A stretch of DNA of 8,589 bases from Nitrospira sp. GTDB lineage: Bacteria; Nitrospirota; Nitrospiria; Nitrospirales; Nitrospiraceae. The notes under the pieces are model-generated. The model saw nothing but the letters and a program-made list of their open reading frames with translations. It did no database searches and had not been told where the DNA came from. Numbering within the stretch: the first letter of the stretch is position 1; every line of letters begins with the position of its first letter. The position numbers and the translations under genes were made by a program. The stretch lies in the NCBI GenBank assembly GCA_030456405.1, contig JAKDNQ010000083.1, forward strand, positions 1 through 8,589, written 5' to 3'. Below are positions 1-6,854 of the stretch, in pieces.

Positions 1-7
1 CTAAACC

Positions 8-35
8 TTTCACGTTTTACGTTTCACCTTTCACG
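8..35. repeat. Four tandem 7-bp units, TTTYACS
   Basis: Four head-to-tail heptamers are visible: TTTCACG (8-14), TTTTACG (15-21), TTTCACC (22-28) and TTTCACG (29-35). The array reaches almost to the window edge, so its true length is unknown. It lies beyond the 3' end of the minus-strand sulfate operon in noncoding DNA. It is too short and has no spacers, so it is not a CRISPR. I associate such heptamer runs with Nitrospira intergenic DNA, but that is from memory and unverified. Confidence 0.75.
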
Positions 36-142
36 AACGACAAGGACGGCCTTTTTGAGAATCCTGAACCTGTTTTGACATCGGCGCATATGGAAGATTC
101 CAACGGCATTTTTGTGTAAAAATCGCGTCTTTCAGCAGTCTG
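36..142. other. Noncoding stretch downstream of cysW
   Basis: This stretch separates the heptamer repeats from the cysW stop codon. No gene is supported. A 30-codon minus-strand reading frame (109 down to 17) runs into the heptamer repeats and has no ribosome binding site. An AT-only hairpin, ATTTTT-GTGT-AAAAAT (108-123), is present, but no T-run follows the larger structure, so I do not call a terminator. A cysA gene would be expected in this direction, but nothing here encodes its start. Confidence 0.6.
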
Positions 143-159
143 CTAGTTGGCCGATGTCA
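76..159. repeat. Nested inverted repeat spanning the cysW stop
   Basis: TGACATCGGC (76-85) is the exact reverse complement of GCCGATGTCA (150-159). Inside it, CCAAC (100-104) pairs with GTTGG (146-150), sharing one base with the outer arm, and the AT hairpin 108-123 sits in the loop. A further short palindrome, AGCAG-T-CTGCT (134-144), overlaps the cysW stop codon (143-145). In the minus-strand transcript these could fold into a branched 3' structure. The last four codons of cysW lie partly in one arm. It may act in 3'-end processing or mRNA stability, or be a dispersed repeat that replaced the original gene end; the sequence alone does not decide. Confidence 0.55.
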
Positions 160-949
160 CAGTTGCAGCAGATTTGGCTTTCGCGAGCTCTAGCACGGTC
201 AGAATGGCAAAGGAAACGGCCAACAGAGTCAGTGCGACGGCATTGGCGCCGACATAATTGAAGTCCACATAACTCTGATAGATGTGCAAGGTGGCGGTCT
301 GTGTCAGCAGCAGGATGTTCCCAGATACGACGAGCACGGCGCCGAATTCACCAATAGCCCTGGCCACCGTCAACGTTGCCCCATACACAAATCCCCATCG
401 AAGCATGGGGAGCGTCACCTTGAGAAACACTTGCCACTCGTTTGCCCCCAACGTTCTTGCCGCTTCCTCGGTATCCGTTCCGATCGTCTGCAACAGGGGA
501 GTCAGCTCCCGGACGACGAACGGAAAGGTTGCGAACAGCGTCGCCAACACCATGGCTGGGATGGCAAACAATACTTTGACGCCCAGGATCCCGAAGAAAG
601 TGCCCAGAATGGTTTCGGGGCCGAACAACAGAATCAGCATGAACCCTGCGATGACCGGCGAAACCGAGAAGGGCAAGTCGATCAACCCGCTCAGAACTGT
701 TCGCCCGGCAAAGTGTTGACGCACAAGAACCAGGGCGGTAATCGTGCCGAAGACCAGGTTCATGACCAGTACGATCGCCGTAATCTCAAGTGTGAGCATG
801 AACCCGTGCAACGCTTCTGGCTTCGTCACCTCACGCCAGAAGGCCGCGACCCCCTCGTCGAAACTCTGTACCGCGAGATACAGAATCGGACCGATGAGGA
901 GCAGTGCGAAATAGAACCAGACTGAACCGATGAACAGGCGCCGCATCAT
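143..949 (-). CDS. cysW: Sulfate ABC transporter permease CysW
   Basis: Inner-membrane permease subunit, 268 aa, of the sulfate/thiosulfate importer. With CysT it forms the channel through which sulfate released by the periplasmic binding protein is moved by ATP hydrolysis. The protein is mostly hydrophobic, with about six predicted membrane segments. It carries the ABC-permease EAA loop that docks the ATPase: EAARTLG at residues 162-168 with the following conserved Gly and TLP at 179-181. The DLPFSVSPV stretch near residue 91 is typical of CysW/CysT. It has no cysteine. The start follows the cysT stop by 6 bases. Two adjacent ATG codons (949 and 946) are possible starts, with only a weak GGAG about 15-20 bases upstream, so translation is probably coupled to cysT. 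CysW rather than a second CysT is inferred from gene order (second permease) and sequence style. The stop codon lies inside an inverted repeat. Confidence 0.9.
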   Translation of the reverse strand: MMRRLFIGSVWFYFALLLIGPILYLAVQSFDEGVAAFWREVTKPEALHGFMLTLEITAIVLVMNLVFGTITALVLVRQHFAGRTVLSGLIDLPFSVSPVIAGFMLILLFGPETILGTFFGILGVKVLFAIPAMVLATLFATFPFVVRELTPLLQTIGTDTEEAARTLGANEWQVFLKVTLPMLRWGFVYGATLTVARAIGEFGAVLVVSGNILLLTQTATLHIYQSYVDFNYVGANAVALTLLAVSFAILTVLELAKAKSAATVTSAN

Positions 950-955
950 GGCAGG

Positions 956-1825
956 TTATCCGATCTCCGATGGGCGAATCATGGGGAGAGGCCGTTTCGA
1001 CCATCGGAACCACCGTGGCATCCGTTCGCCGGGTGGTCTGGTCAGACGCTCCAACAAGATCAGCACCAGAAACGAAATCAGCAGGATGAAAACCGAGACC
1101 GATGTGGCGCCCTGGGGATTGTAACTTTCGATTTCTCCATATACATACACCGACGCCACCTGGGTCTTCATCGGGATATTGCCTGCGACGATGACGATGG
1201 ACCCGAACTCGCCCAGCGCCCGGACAAAGGTCAGGAACACACCGGTCAAGAGTCCCGGCAGCACGGATGGCACTGTGACCTTCCAAAAGGTCGTCCAAGG
1301 ACTCGCTCCCAAGGAGAAGGCTGCTTCCTCCTGCTCGCGCTCCAGTTCCATCAGCACCGGCTGCAACGAACGAATGGTGAAGGGCATGGTCACAAACAGC
1401 ATCGCCAGAACAATGCCCGGCTTGGCGTACAAGAGGGTGATATTCCCCTCTTGCAGCCACATCCCGAGAATGGTGGTCGGCCCATAAATGGCGGCAATCA
1501 TCAATCCAGCCACCAGCGTGGGAATCGCGAAGGGCAGATCGACCAGGGCGTTGAGAAACCATCTGCCCGGGAACTCGTAGCGTACCAGTACAATCGCCGA
1601 GAGCGTTCCGAAGAGGGCGTTAATGACCGTCGTCAGGAAGGCGGCTTCCAGCGTCAAGACCAGGGCAGAGGACGCTTGAGGCGTGCTGATGTCTTCAATG
1701 AAATGGGCGATCCCTCCGATAAACGACTGGTGGGCAATCGCAGCGAGTGGGAACAGGATGAGCAGAGATACGTACCCGACCGCAGCGGACCTGAGAGCGA
1801 GCTGAAGCAACGTGTGGGTCGTCAT
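956..1825 (-). CDS. cysT: Sulfate ABC transporter permease CysT (CysU)
   Basis: First permease subunit of the sulfate importer, 289 aa, in the inner membrane and partner of CysW. Visible family marks are VDLPFAIPTLVAG (95-107) and the EAA loop: EEAAFSLGA at 166-174, ending in the VP at 185-186, which contacts the ATPase CysA. Several hydrophobic segments span most of the length, and the C-terminal 25 residues form a basic, proline-rich cytoplasmic tail (RPPGERMPRWFRW region). There are no cysteines. It begins 14 bases after the sbp stop, with a modest GGCGGA-type ribosome site, and ends 6 bases before cysW, so all three are surely co-transcribed. Molybdate and tungstate permeases are relatives, but two different permeases beside a sulfate-type binding protein favour sulfate. 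Confidence 0.92.
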   Translation of the reverse strand: MTTHTLLQLALRSAAVGYVSLLILFPLAAIAHQSFIGGIAHFIEDISTPQASSALVLTLEAAFLTTVINALFGTLSAIVLVRYEFPGRWFLNALVDLPFAIPTLVAGLMIAAIYGPTTILGMWLQEGNITLLYAKPGIVLAMLFVTMPFTIRSLQPVLMELEREQEEAAFSLGASPWTTFWKVTVPSVLPGLLTGVFLTFVRALGEFGSIVIVAGNIPMKTQVASVYVYGEIESYNPQGATSVSVFILLISFLVLILLERLTRPPGERMPRWFRWSKRPLPMIRPSEIG

Positions 1826-1839
1826 GGTCTATCCGCCGT

Positions 1840-2886
1840 TTACTTTCCGCGTGCGAGGTCTTCGACGATGGTTGTCCAGGCCCCGCGAGGTCCAAATAGG
1901 GTGGCGTTGATTTTCTCCCATCCGCCCAGGTCGACAATGGTAAAGAGCTGGTTGGGGAGGGGAAGCGACGTGTGAGCCGAGGCCTGTGCAGCAGCCTGAT
2001 TGATCGGTCTGAATCCCAGTTCGGCAAAGGCGTCTTGAGCTTCTTCACTGTGAAGGAAGGAGACAAATGCTTCGGCTACATCACGTACGTGATGTCGGTC
2101 GACGTGTCGGTCAATGAGGGCGACAGGATTCTCGATCCAGACCGTTTCATCGGGGACAATGATTTCGTAAGGACGGTGGCTTTTGATGCGCGGGATCAGC
2201 TCGTTTTCGTAAGTGACGATTACGTCTCCCACCCCGCGTTCGAAAGTCGTGACAGATTCGCGCCCGCTCTTGTCCATCACCTTCACGTTCTTCTGAATGC
2301 GCTTCAACAATCCAGATGCATAGACTTCAGCCGATTCGGCGCTTGGTTTCTTTCCAGCTCCTGCCTGCTGCTCGGCAAGTTTCAGCCCGGCTCCATAGAT
2401 CGCGACCACATCCCACATCGCTCCGCCAGACGTCTTGGGATTTGGGTAGAGAACCTCTACGCCGGGACCGGCGAGATCCTCCCAGACCTTGATCCCCTTC
2501 GGGTTTCCCTTCCGCACTCCGAGTGCGACGACTGAGGCGGAGATCATCCCTTTGTGCGGCCCTGTCCGCCAGTCATGGGAAATCAATCCTGCTTTGGCAA
2601 TCTGGTCGAGATCACCCTCCAGCGAGAGCGCTGCCACGTCGGCATCGAACCCTCCGATGATCGCCCTAGCCTGGGCGCCAGATGCTCCGTACGAGCTTCG
2701 GATACGAACGTCTTGTCCTGTCCGTTGTTTCCAGCTCCGTTGGAAGGCGGGAATGATCGTGCGTTCGTAGGCTTCTTTTGGCACGCTATAGACCGCCAGC
2801 ATCAACTCCTTGGTCTCTCCAGCCATGACGGAACTGGAGAATGCCAGCCACGCTAGCAAGACAGAAAACAGGATTGAGATAAACAT
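1840..2886 (-). CDS. sbp: Periplasmic sulfate-binding protein (Sbp/CysP family)
   Basis: Solute receptor of the sulfate importer, 348 aa. A signal peptide is clear: a hydrophobic run from residue 2 to about 19, then VMA before Gly23, a good signal peptidase I site, so the mature protein should be periplasmic. Family motifs are SYGASGAQARAIIGGFDADV shortly after the mature N-terminus and the near-diagnostic NPKTSGGAMW, which in Sbp helps to bind sulfate through main-chain NH groups. There is no cysteine in the protein. I chose ATG 2886 because GGAGGA lies 8 bases upstream and the signal peptide then starts properly; an in-frame TTG at 2925 would add 13 hydrophilic residues and overlap the rrf2 stop. 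The gene starts 35 bases after rrf2 ends, in the same direction. Thiosulfate binding is an alternative or additional role that sequence cannot exclude. Confidence 0.93.
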   Translation of the reverse strand: MFISILFSVLLAWLAFSSSVMAGETKELMLAVYSVPKEAYERTIIPAFQRSWKQRTGQDVRIRSSYGASGAQARAIIGGFDADVAALSLEGDLDQIAKAGLISHDWRTGPHKGMISASVVALGVRKGNPKGIKVWEDLAGPGVEVLYPNPKTSGGAMWDVVAIYGAGLKLAEQQAGAGKKPSAESAEVYASGLLKRIQKNVKVMDKSGRESVTTFERGVGDVIVTYENELIPRIKSHRPYEIIVPDETVWIENPVALIDRHVDRHHVRDVAEAFVSFLHSEEAQDAFAELGFRPINQAAAQASAHTSLPLPNQLFTIVDLGGWEKINATLFGPRGAWTTIVEDLARGK

Positions 2887-2894
2887 GATGGTGT

Positions 2895-2900
2895 TCCTCC
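2895..2900 (-). promoter_or_regulatory. Ribosome binding site of sbp
   Basis: GGAGGA on the minus strand lies 8 bases before the ATG at 2886. It is the strongest Shine-Dalgarno match in the sulfate operon and decides the sbp start. The binding protein may therefore be translated more strongly than the regulator and permeases, which suits the usual excess of receptor over membrane subunits (inference). Confidence 0.8.
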
Positions 2901-2921
2901 GATCGGACGATGACAGCACGA

Positions 2922-3359
2922 TCAACTCGCGCGCTTTGCTGGCTTTGCCATGGCAAACTGGTTCAGCGTGTAATGATCCAAAATATCGGCGATGGCATTG
3001 CGAACTTCGCCCATCGCATCTTGCAACGGACAGTACGGCTTCGTTGCATAGGGACAGTCGCTACACTTTTGATAGGCGGATTTGCTTACACAGGAAATAG
3101 GAGCGAGGGGCCCATCCAAAATGCGAATCACTTGGCCAAGGGTAATCTCTCCCGGAGATTTAATAAGCGCGTACCCGCCCTTCGCCCCTCGGCGACTTGA
3201 GAGAAGGCCGGCTCGCTTCAGGGCCAGGAGGATCTGTTCAAGAAATTCGAGCGGGATATGTTGACGAGTGGCGATCTGATGGCGCTGGAGCGTCCCATGT
3301 GCAAGAGTCAGTTCAAGGAGTGCCCGAAGTCCGTACTCACTTTTTTTAGAAAGCTTCAT
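2922..3359 (-). CDS. Rrf2-family transcriptional regulator with four-cysteine cluster
   Basis: DNA-binding regulator of 145 aa, the usual length for IscR/CymR/NsrR relatives. The N-terminal winged helix is typical: KSEYGLRALLELT (6-18), recognition-helix region IPLEFLEQILLALKRAGLL (35-53) and wing SRRGAKGGYAL (55-65). A dimerisation region follows. Cysteines occur only at positions 90, 99, 102 and 110 (C-X8-C-X2-C-X7-C). This is the part of the fold where IscR, NsrR and RsrR bind Fe-S clusters, but the spacing differs from the IscR C-X5-C-X5-C pattern. It is first in the operon with the sulfate importer, so it probably controls sulfate uptake and itself, as CymR does for sulfur genes in Bacillus. 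It may sense Fe-S state, thiols or a cysteine-synthesis intermediate; which of these is unknown. The start at 3359 is the only ATG before an in-frame stop upstream, and no Shine-Dalgarno is visible. Confidence 0.9.
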   Translation of the reverse strand: MKLSKKSEYGLRALLELTLAHGTLQRHQIATRQHIPLEFLEQILLALKRAGLLSSRRGAKGGYALIKSPGEITLGQVIRILDGPLAPISCVSKSAYQKCSDCPYATKPYCPLQDAMGEVRNAIADILDHYTLNQFAMAKPAKRAS

Positions 3360-3368
3360 GAGATTGTG

Positions 3369-3384
3369 AATTCATGAGTGAATT
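3369..3384. promoter_or_regulatory. Candidate operator: 16-bp palindrome AATTCA-TGAG-TGAATT
   Basis: Two 6-bp arms are exact reverse complements around a 4-base centre. The site lies 10-25 bases before the rrf2 start and just downstream of the predicted transcription start. A dimeric Rrf2 protein bound here would block transcription. AT-rich dyads are typical Rrf2-family targets. The link to this regulator is inferred from position. Confidence 0.5.
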
Positions 3385-3385
3385 A

Positions 3386-3395
3386 ATCAAGAACT
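3386..3395. repeat. Left arm of a 10-bp inverted pair around the promoter
   Basis: ATCAAGAACT here is the exact reverse complement of AGTTCTTGAT at 3458-3467, with 62 bases between them. The two copies bracket the predicted minus-strand promoter; their centres are 72 bases apart, close to seven helical turns. They could be two further binding sites that let a regulator loop the promoter DNA, or a chance pair. Confidence 0.5.
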
Positions 3396-3398
3396 AAA

Positions 3399-3428
3399 AC
3401 AATAAAGTATCGTCCCTGCGTCCGTCAA
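3399..3428 (-). promoter_or_regulatory. Predicted promoter of the rrf2-sbp-cysTW operon
   Basis: On the minus strand TTGACG (3428-3423, five of six to the -35 consensus) is followed after 18 bases by TATTGT (3404-3399, four of six to the -10 consensus). A T8 run (3446-3439) lies 10 bases upstream of the -35 and may act as an UP element. The predicted start, near 3392, gives a leader of about 33 bases. The call is from consensus matching only. Confidence 0.5.
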
Positions 3429-3457
3429 GAGCCGATCTAAAAAAAATCGATCGCAAC

Positions 3458-3467
3458 AGTTCTTGAT
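3458..3467. repeat. Right arm of the 10-bp inverted pair
   Basis: AGTTCTTGAT is the reverse complement of ATCAAGAACT at 3386-3395. It sits upstream of the minus-strand -35 and about 70 bases upstream of the predicted glyQ promoter. A related core, TCAAGA, also occurs at 3425-3430 overlapping the -35 box. Confidence 0.5.
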
Positions 3468-3540
3468 CTCCAGTCTTTCAGGTCCACCGGTTAGAGAGAT
3501 GCTATGTGCTGCAACTTGTTGATCCTAGAGGGGTTGTGCC

Positions 3541-3570
3541 TTGACAGGTTCTCTGAATTCCTGATAGCTT
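3541..3570 (+). promoter_or_regulatory. Predicted promoter of glyQS
   Basis: A perfect TTGACA (3541-3546) is followed after 18 bases by TAGCTT (3565-3570), which is preceded by TG at 3562-3563, an extended -10. The transcript would start near 3577, leaving a leader of about 58 bases. I see no T-box or glycine-riboswitch fold in that leader. It lies well away from the minus-strand promoter, so the divergent units may be controlled independently. Confidence 0.5.
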
Positions 3571-3634
3571 CCCTCCTCGTTTCAACGCGTCTCGCTTAAA
3601 AGTTTCAGACCTTCCTCCAACGACTGGACTGTTC

Positions 3635-4573
3635 GTGACCTTCCAGGATCTCATTCTCACATTGCATCGCTACTGGGCCGAGCAAGGTTGTGTCATTCAT
3701 CAGCCCTATGATCTGGAGATGGGGGCCGGCACGTTTCATCCGGCCACATTCCTCCGGTCCCTTGGCCCTGAACCTTGGAAGGCTGCCTATCCCCAGCCCT
3801 GCCGACGTCCTACGGATGGGCGATACGGTGAGAATCCGAATCGCATGCAGCACTACTATCAGTATCAAGTGGTGCTGAAGCCGGCGCCGGACAACATTCA
3901 AGCGTTGTATTTGGAGAGTCTGGCCCAATTGGGGATGAATCCGAAGGAGCACGACATCCGCTTCATTCAAGACGATTGGGAATCACCCACGCTGGGCGCC
4001 TGGGGTCTGGGTTGGGAGGTGCGCCTCGATGGGATGGAGATCACCCAGTTCACCTACTTCCAGGAAATCGGCGGGATCGAGCTCAATCCCATTACCGTCG
4101 AAATTACATACGGGACCGAACGCATCGCCATGTACCTTCAGCAAGTCAACAACGTCTTCGATCTTGCCTGGAATGGTTCCGTCACGTATGGCGATATCCA
4201 TCATGAAACCGAAGTGCAATTTTCCACCTACAATTTCGAAGAGGGCGATGTGGCGATGCTCATGGCCACGTTTCAATCGTTTGAAGGGGAATGCAAGCGG
4301 CTGTTGGCGAATCGCGAGAAGCGGTTGACGCTCCCGGCCTACGAGTTTTGTATCAAATCGTCGCATCTCTTCAATCTGCTCGATGCTCGAGGGGCGATCA
4401 GCGTGGCGGAGCGTACGGGCTATATTGCCCGGGTTCGCGCACTAGCGCGGCAATGTGCCGAACGCTATATCGAAGAACGGGCGGCAATGGGGCATCCGCT
4501 CATTGAGCGCGAGAAATCCTCGAGAGAGTTTCGACTGAAAGTCGGTTCCGGCCGTACGACAGCTCGCTCATGA
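3635..4573 (+). CDS. glyQ: Glycyl-tRNA synthetase alpha subunit GlyQ
   Basis: Catalytic subunit, 312 aa (E. coli GlyQ is 303), of the alpha2-beta2 glycyl-tRNA synthetase, a class II enzyme that activates glycine with ATP and loads it on tRNA-Gly in the cytoplasm. Near-invariant motifs are visible: [19 protein letters not shown] (23-41), [14 protein letters not shown] (57-70), the [10 protein letters not shown] stretch (120-129), TQFTYFQ and the motif 3-like [11 protein letters not shown] (157-167). The last 20 or so residues are a variable basic tail. The start is GTG at 3635, supported by alignment with known N-termini (family proteins begin shortly before the TFQ-LILTL motif). There is no clear Shine-Dalgarno and no in-frame ATG nearby upstream. 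The stop overlaps the glyS start (ATGA), so translation is coupled. Confidence 0.97.
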   Translation: MTFQDLILTLHRYWAEQGCVIHQPYDLEMGAGTFHPATFLRSLGPEPWKAAYPQPCRRPTDGRYGENPNRMQHYYQYQVVLKPAPDNIQALYLESLAQLGMNPKEHDIRFIQDDWESPTLGAWGLGWEVRLDGMEITQFTYFQEIGGIELNPITVEITYGTERIAMYLQQVNNVFDLAWNGSVTYGDIHHETEVQFSTYNFEEGDVAMLMATFQSFEGECKRLLANREKRLTLPAYEFCIKSSHLFNLLDARGAISVAERTGYIARVRALARQCAERYIEERAAMGHPLIEREKSSREFRLKVGSGRTTARS

Positions 4574-6741
4574 AAAAGACGTCAACAAAGATGGCTCAAC
4601 CGAAGGCCCATTCGCCGGGCACGGCTGAGCTGCTGATCGAGATCGGTGTTGAGGAATTACCGTATCAATTTATCGCTCCGGCTCTCTCCTTGCTGACAGA
4701 ACAGGCCGCCTCCTTCTTCTTGTCCCACAGGCTTTCATCCGGTCCGATCCATTCGTATGGAACACCACGACGGCTTGTGTTGAAAGTTGAACGCCTCGCG
4801 GTTCACCAAGCAGCTTTCACCAATGAAGCCATGGGGCCGTCTAAGTCCGTCGCATTCGATCAGTCCGGCCAGCCGACTAAAGCCGCGATTGGTTTCGCGA
4901 GGGGTCAAGGCGTGCCGGTCGAGAGTCTCCGGGTGAAGCACACACCGAAAGGCGAATATCTGTTTGCGGCCAAGGAGGATGCGGGGCGCCCGACCGAGAC
5001 AGTCCTGCTCGAAATCCTGCCGCAGATCATGGGCGAACTGTCATTTCCCAAAGCGATGAAGTGGAATAACACCGGCGTGCGGTTCGCTCGACCGGTGCGA
5101 TGGTTGGTGGCATTGTACGGAGGGGCAACGCTTCCGATCGAATTTGCCGGAATGACCGCCGGTAACCGGACGGAGGGCCATCGCGTGTTAGGGAGTGCGA
5201 AGGGGATTGTGGTTCGAGACTGCGCGTCCTATCTGAAGGGGTTGGAACGACAGGGGGTCATTGCCGATCCGCAGCGTCGCCGCCACATGATCGAAGAGCA
5301 AATCGCGGCCTTGTGCGAGGAAACCGGTTTCATTCTGAATGTGGATGAAGACCTGTTGAATCAGGCCGTCTATACGACGGAATGTCCCAATGCCATTGTC
5401 GGATCATTCAAAGAGGCCTATCTCGACGTGCCGGGAGAAATTCTCATCACGTCGATGAAAGAGCATCAAGGGTTCTTCTCTTTGCGGCACAAAGAGACGG
5501 GGAAGCTCGTTCCCCATTTCATCGCGGTGGCGAACAATCGAGCCAAAGATATGGGATTGATTCGCGAAGGCAACGAGCGGGTCCTCGCGGCGCGTCTAGC
5601 CGATGCCAAATTTTTCTTCGACGAAGATCGAAAGGTCAGACTCGAAGATCGTGTTAAAAGACTTGCGGGCGTGACGTTTCATCAGAAACTTGGAACGATG
5701 GCCCAAAAACAGGAGAGGCTTGAACAACTGGCCACCGTGGTCGCGTCCCTTCTCTGCGCAGAAAATAATGAGATTATCAACCACTGTCGCAGGGCTGCGA
5801 AGCTATGCAAGGCCGATCTTCTCACCGGTATGGTCGGCGAGTTTCCTGAACTGCAGGGCATCATGGGAGGAGAGTACGCGAAGCACGACGGTGAATCTGA
5901 GATGGTCAGTCAGGCCATCAGGGAGCAGTATCTGCCGCGATCTATCGATGGGATATTGCCCCGGACCATAGGTGGTCAGGTGCTGTCGTTGGCCGATCGG
6001 TTGGATTCCCTCGCGGCCTTCTTTCACGTGGGTCTTGTGCCGACCGGATCGCAAGACCCCTTTGCCCTTCGCCGGCATGCTACGGCCATCGTACGGATTA
6101 TTCTTGAGGGCGCTCTCAGGTTGGATTTGAAAGAATGTATCCGTCGGGCAAGACAGATCGTGATCAATGACGGATTCAAAGGAGTGGCAGATTCCGAACA
6201 AGAAGACAGTCGCCGCATTGTCGAATTCATATTTGAGCGGGTGCGACACTATGGCAGGGTTGTCCATACCTTGCGGAATGATGTCATTGAAGCGATGCTC
6301 AAGCCGGCCCATAATAATAAGGCGCTGGACCTCGTCGATCTTGTTCTGAGAATGAAGGCGCTTGAATCCGTGACCACCAAGCCGGAATTCGATCCGTTGA
6401 TCGTCGGCTTCAAACGGGCGCATCGTCTTGTTGAAAAAGAGCAGTGGGATCGTAAGCCGGTCGATAGGGCGCGGTTCGAACATCCCACGGAGTCGGCGCT
6501 CTACCAAGCACTTGCGGAAGAACGGGAGAAGATGAAGTCTGCAATGACCGGTGGGGAGTATGGCCAGGCCCTGGACTCGCTGGTGCGTCTGAAGCCTGCT
6601 ATCGATGCGTTCTTCGCGGCAGTGATGGTCAATGCCGAAGACTTGACCATCCGGAGCAACCGGTTATCGTTGCTCCAGGAAGTGGACGATTTTTTCAACT
6701 CATTCGCGGACTTTTCTCAGATTGTGGTACAAGGAGGGTAG
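4570..6741 (+). CDS. glyS: Glycyl-tRNA synthetase beta subunit GlyS
   Basis: The tRNA-binding subunit, 723 aa (E. coli 689), which pairs with GlyQ. The N-terminus carries the hallmark [11 protein letters not shown] (21-31) after a 20-residue lysine-rich lead that may be partly untranslated; ATG 4591 is an alternative start. The HD-like domain shows [20 protein letters not shown] from residue 414, then EYAKHDGE. The [10 protein letters not shown] stretch (near 491-501) and the C-terminal anticodon-binding region (about 590-710) are also present. The start overlaps the glyQ stop by 4 bases, with no good ribosome site, so it depends on translation of glyQ. The final codons create an AAGGAGGG (6731-6738) that resembles a ribosome binding site, although no convincing gene follows it. 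The gene is intact, and such separate subunits are the common bacterial form. Confidence 0.97.
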   Translation: MKKTSTKMAQPKAHSPGTAELLIEIGVEELPYQFIAPALSLLTEQAASFFLSHRLSSGPIHSYGTPRRLVLKVERLAVHQAAFTNEAMGPSKSVAFDQSGQPTKAAIGFARGQGVPVESLRVKHTPKGEYLFAAKEDAGRPTETVLLEILPQIMGELSFPKAMKWNNTGVRFARPVRWLVALYGGATLPIEFAGMTAGNRTEGHRVLGSAKGIVVRDCASYLKGLERQGVIADPQRRRHMIEEQIAALCEETGFILNVDEDLLNQAVYTTECPNAIVGSFKEAYLDVPGEILITSMKEHQGFFSLRHKETGKLVPHFIAVANNRAKDMGLIREGNERVLAARLADAKFFFDEDRKVRLEDRVKRLAGVTFHQKLGTMAQKQERLEQLATVVASLLCAENNEIINHCRRAAKLCKADLLTGMVGEFPELQGIMGGEYAKHDGESEMVSQAIREQYLPRSIDGILPRTIGGQVLSLADRLDSLAAFFHVGLVPTGSQDPFALRRHATAIVRIILEGALRLDLKECIRRARQIVINDGFKGVADSEQEDSRRIVEFIFERVRHYGRVVHTLRNDVIEAMLKPAHNNKALDLVDLVLRMKALESVTTKPEFDPLIVGFKRAHRLVEKEQWDRKPVDRARFEHPTESALYQALAEEREKMKSAMTGGEYGQALDSLVRLKPAIDAFFAAVMVNAEDLTIRSNRLSLLQEVDDFFNSFADFSQIVVQGG

Positions 6742-6760
6742 AGCGTGGATGGAGCCTGAT

Positions 6761-6826
6761 GATCTTCTGTGCTCGCGCAACGCGCGGCCTCCGAAGGCCC
6801 TCGTTGGACGCGCGCAGTGGAAGATC
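6761..6826. repeat. 66-bp imperfect palindrome after glyS
   Basis: Nested complementary arms run from GATCTTC (6761-6767) with GAAGATC (6820-6826), through TGTGC (6768-6772) with GCGCA (6812-6816, one G-U), GCG (6775-6777) with CGC (6809-6811) and CAACG (6778-6782) with CGTTG (6802-6806), to GGCCT (6786-6790) with AGGCC (6795-6799) around loop CCGA. The RNA would make a long GC-rich hairpin with small bulges, starting 19 bases after the glyS stop. The layout resembles a REP or MITE-like dispersed element. It could also protect or terminate the glyQS transcript, though it lacks a T-run. Confidence 0.65.
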
Positions 6827-6854
6827 AATCAGCCCCCATCCCCTGAAGAGATAA

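Noticed and set aside
8..35. CRISPR array
   Set aside because: The units are 7 bases with no spacers, and no cas genes are present.
17..109. 30-codon minus-strand frame downstream of cysW
   Set aside because: It ends within the heptamer repeats, has no ribosome site and lies in repeat-like sequence.
108..123. AT hairpin as an intrinsic terminator of the sulfate operon
   Set aside because: The stem is six A-T pairs only and is not followed on the minus strand by a T-run.
831..1562. 243-codon minus-strand frame inside the permease genes
   Set aside because: It overlaps cysT and cysW on the same strand in another frame and has no recognisable family pattern; a shadow frame.
2887..2925. Upstream TTG start for the sulfate-binding protein
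   Set aside because: It would add 13 polar residues in front of a clean signal peptide and overlap the rrf2 stop; the GGAGGA site points to ATG 2886.
3571..3634. T-box or glycine riboswitch in the glyQ leader
   Set aside because: The leader is about 58 bases, too short, and I see no T-box motif or paired glycine aptamer.
5803..6507. 234-codon frame opposite glyS
   Set aside because: Antisense to a well-matched glyS; composition typical of a mirror frame in GC-rich coding DNA.
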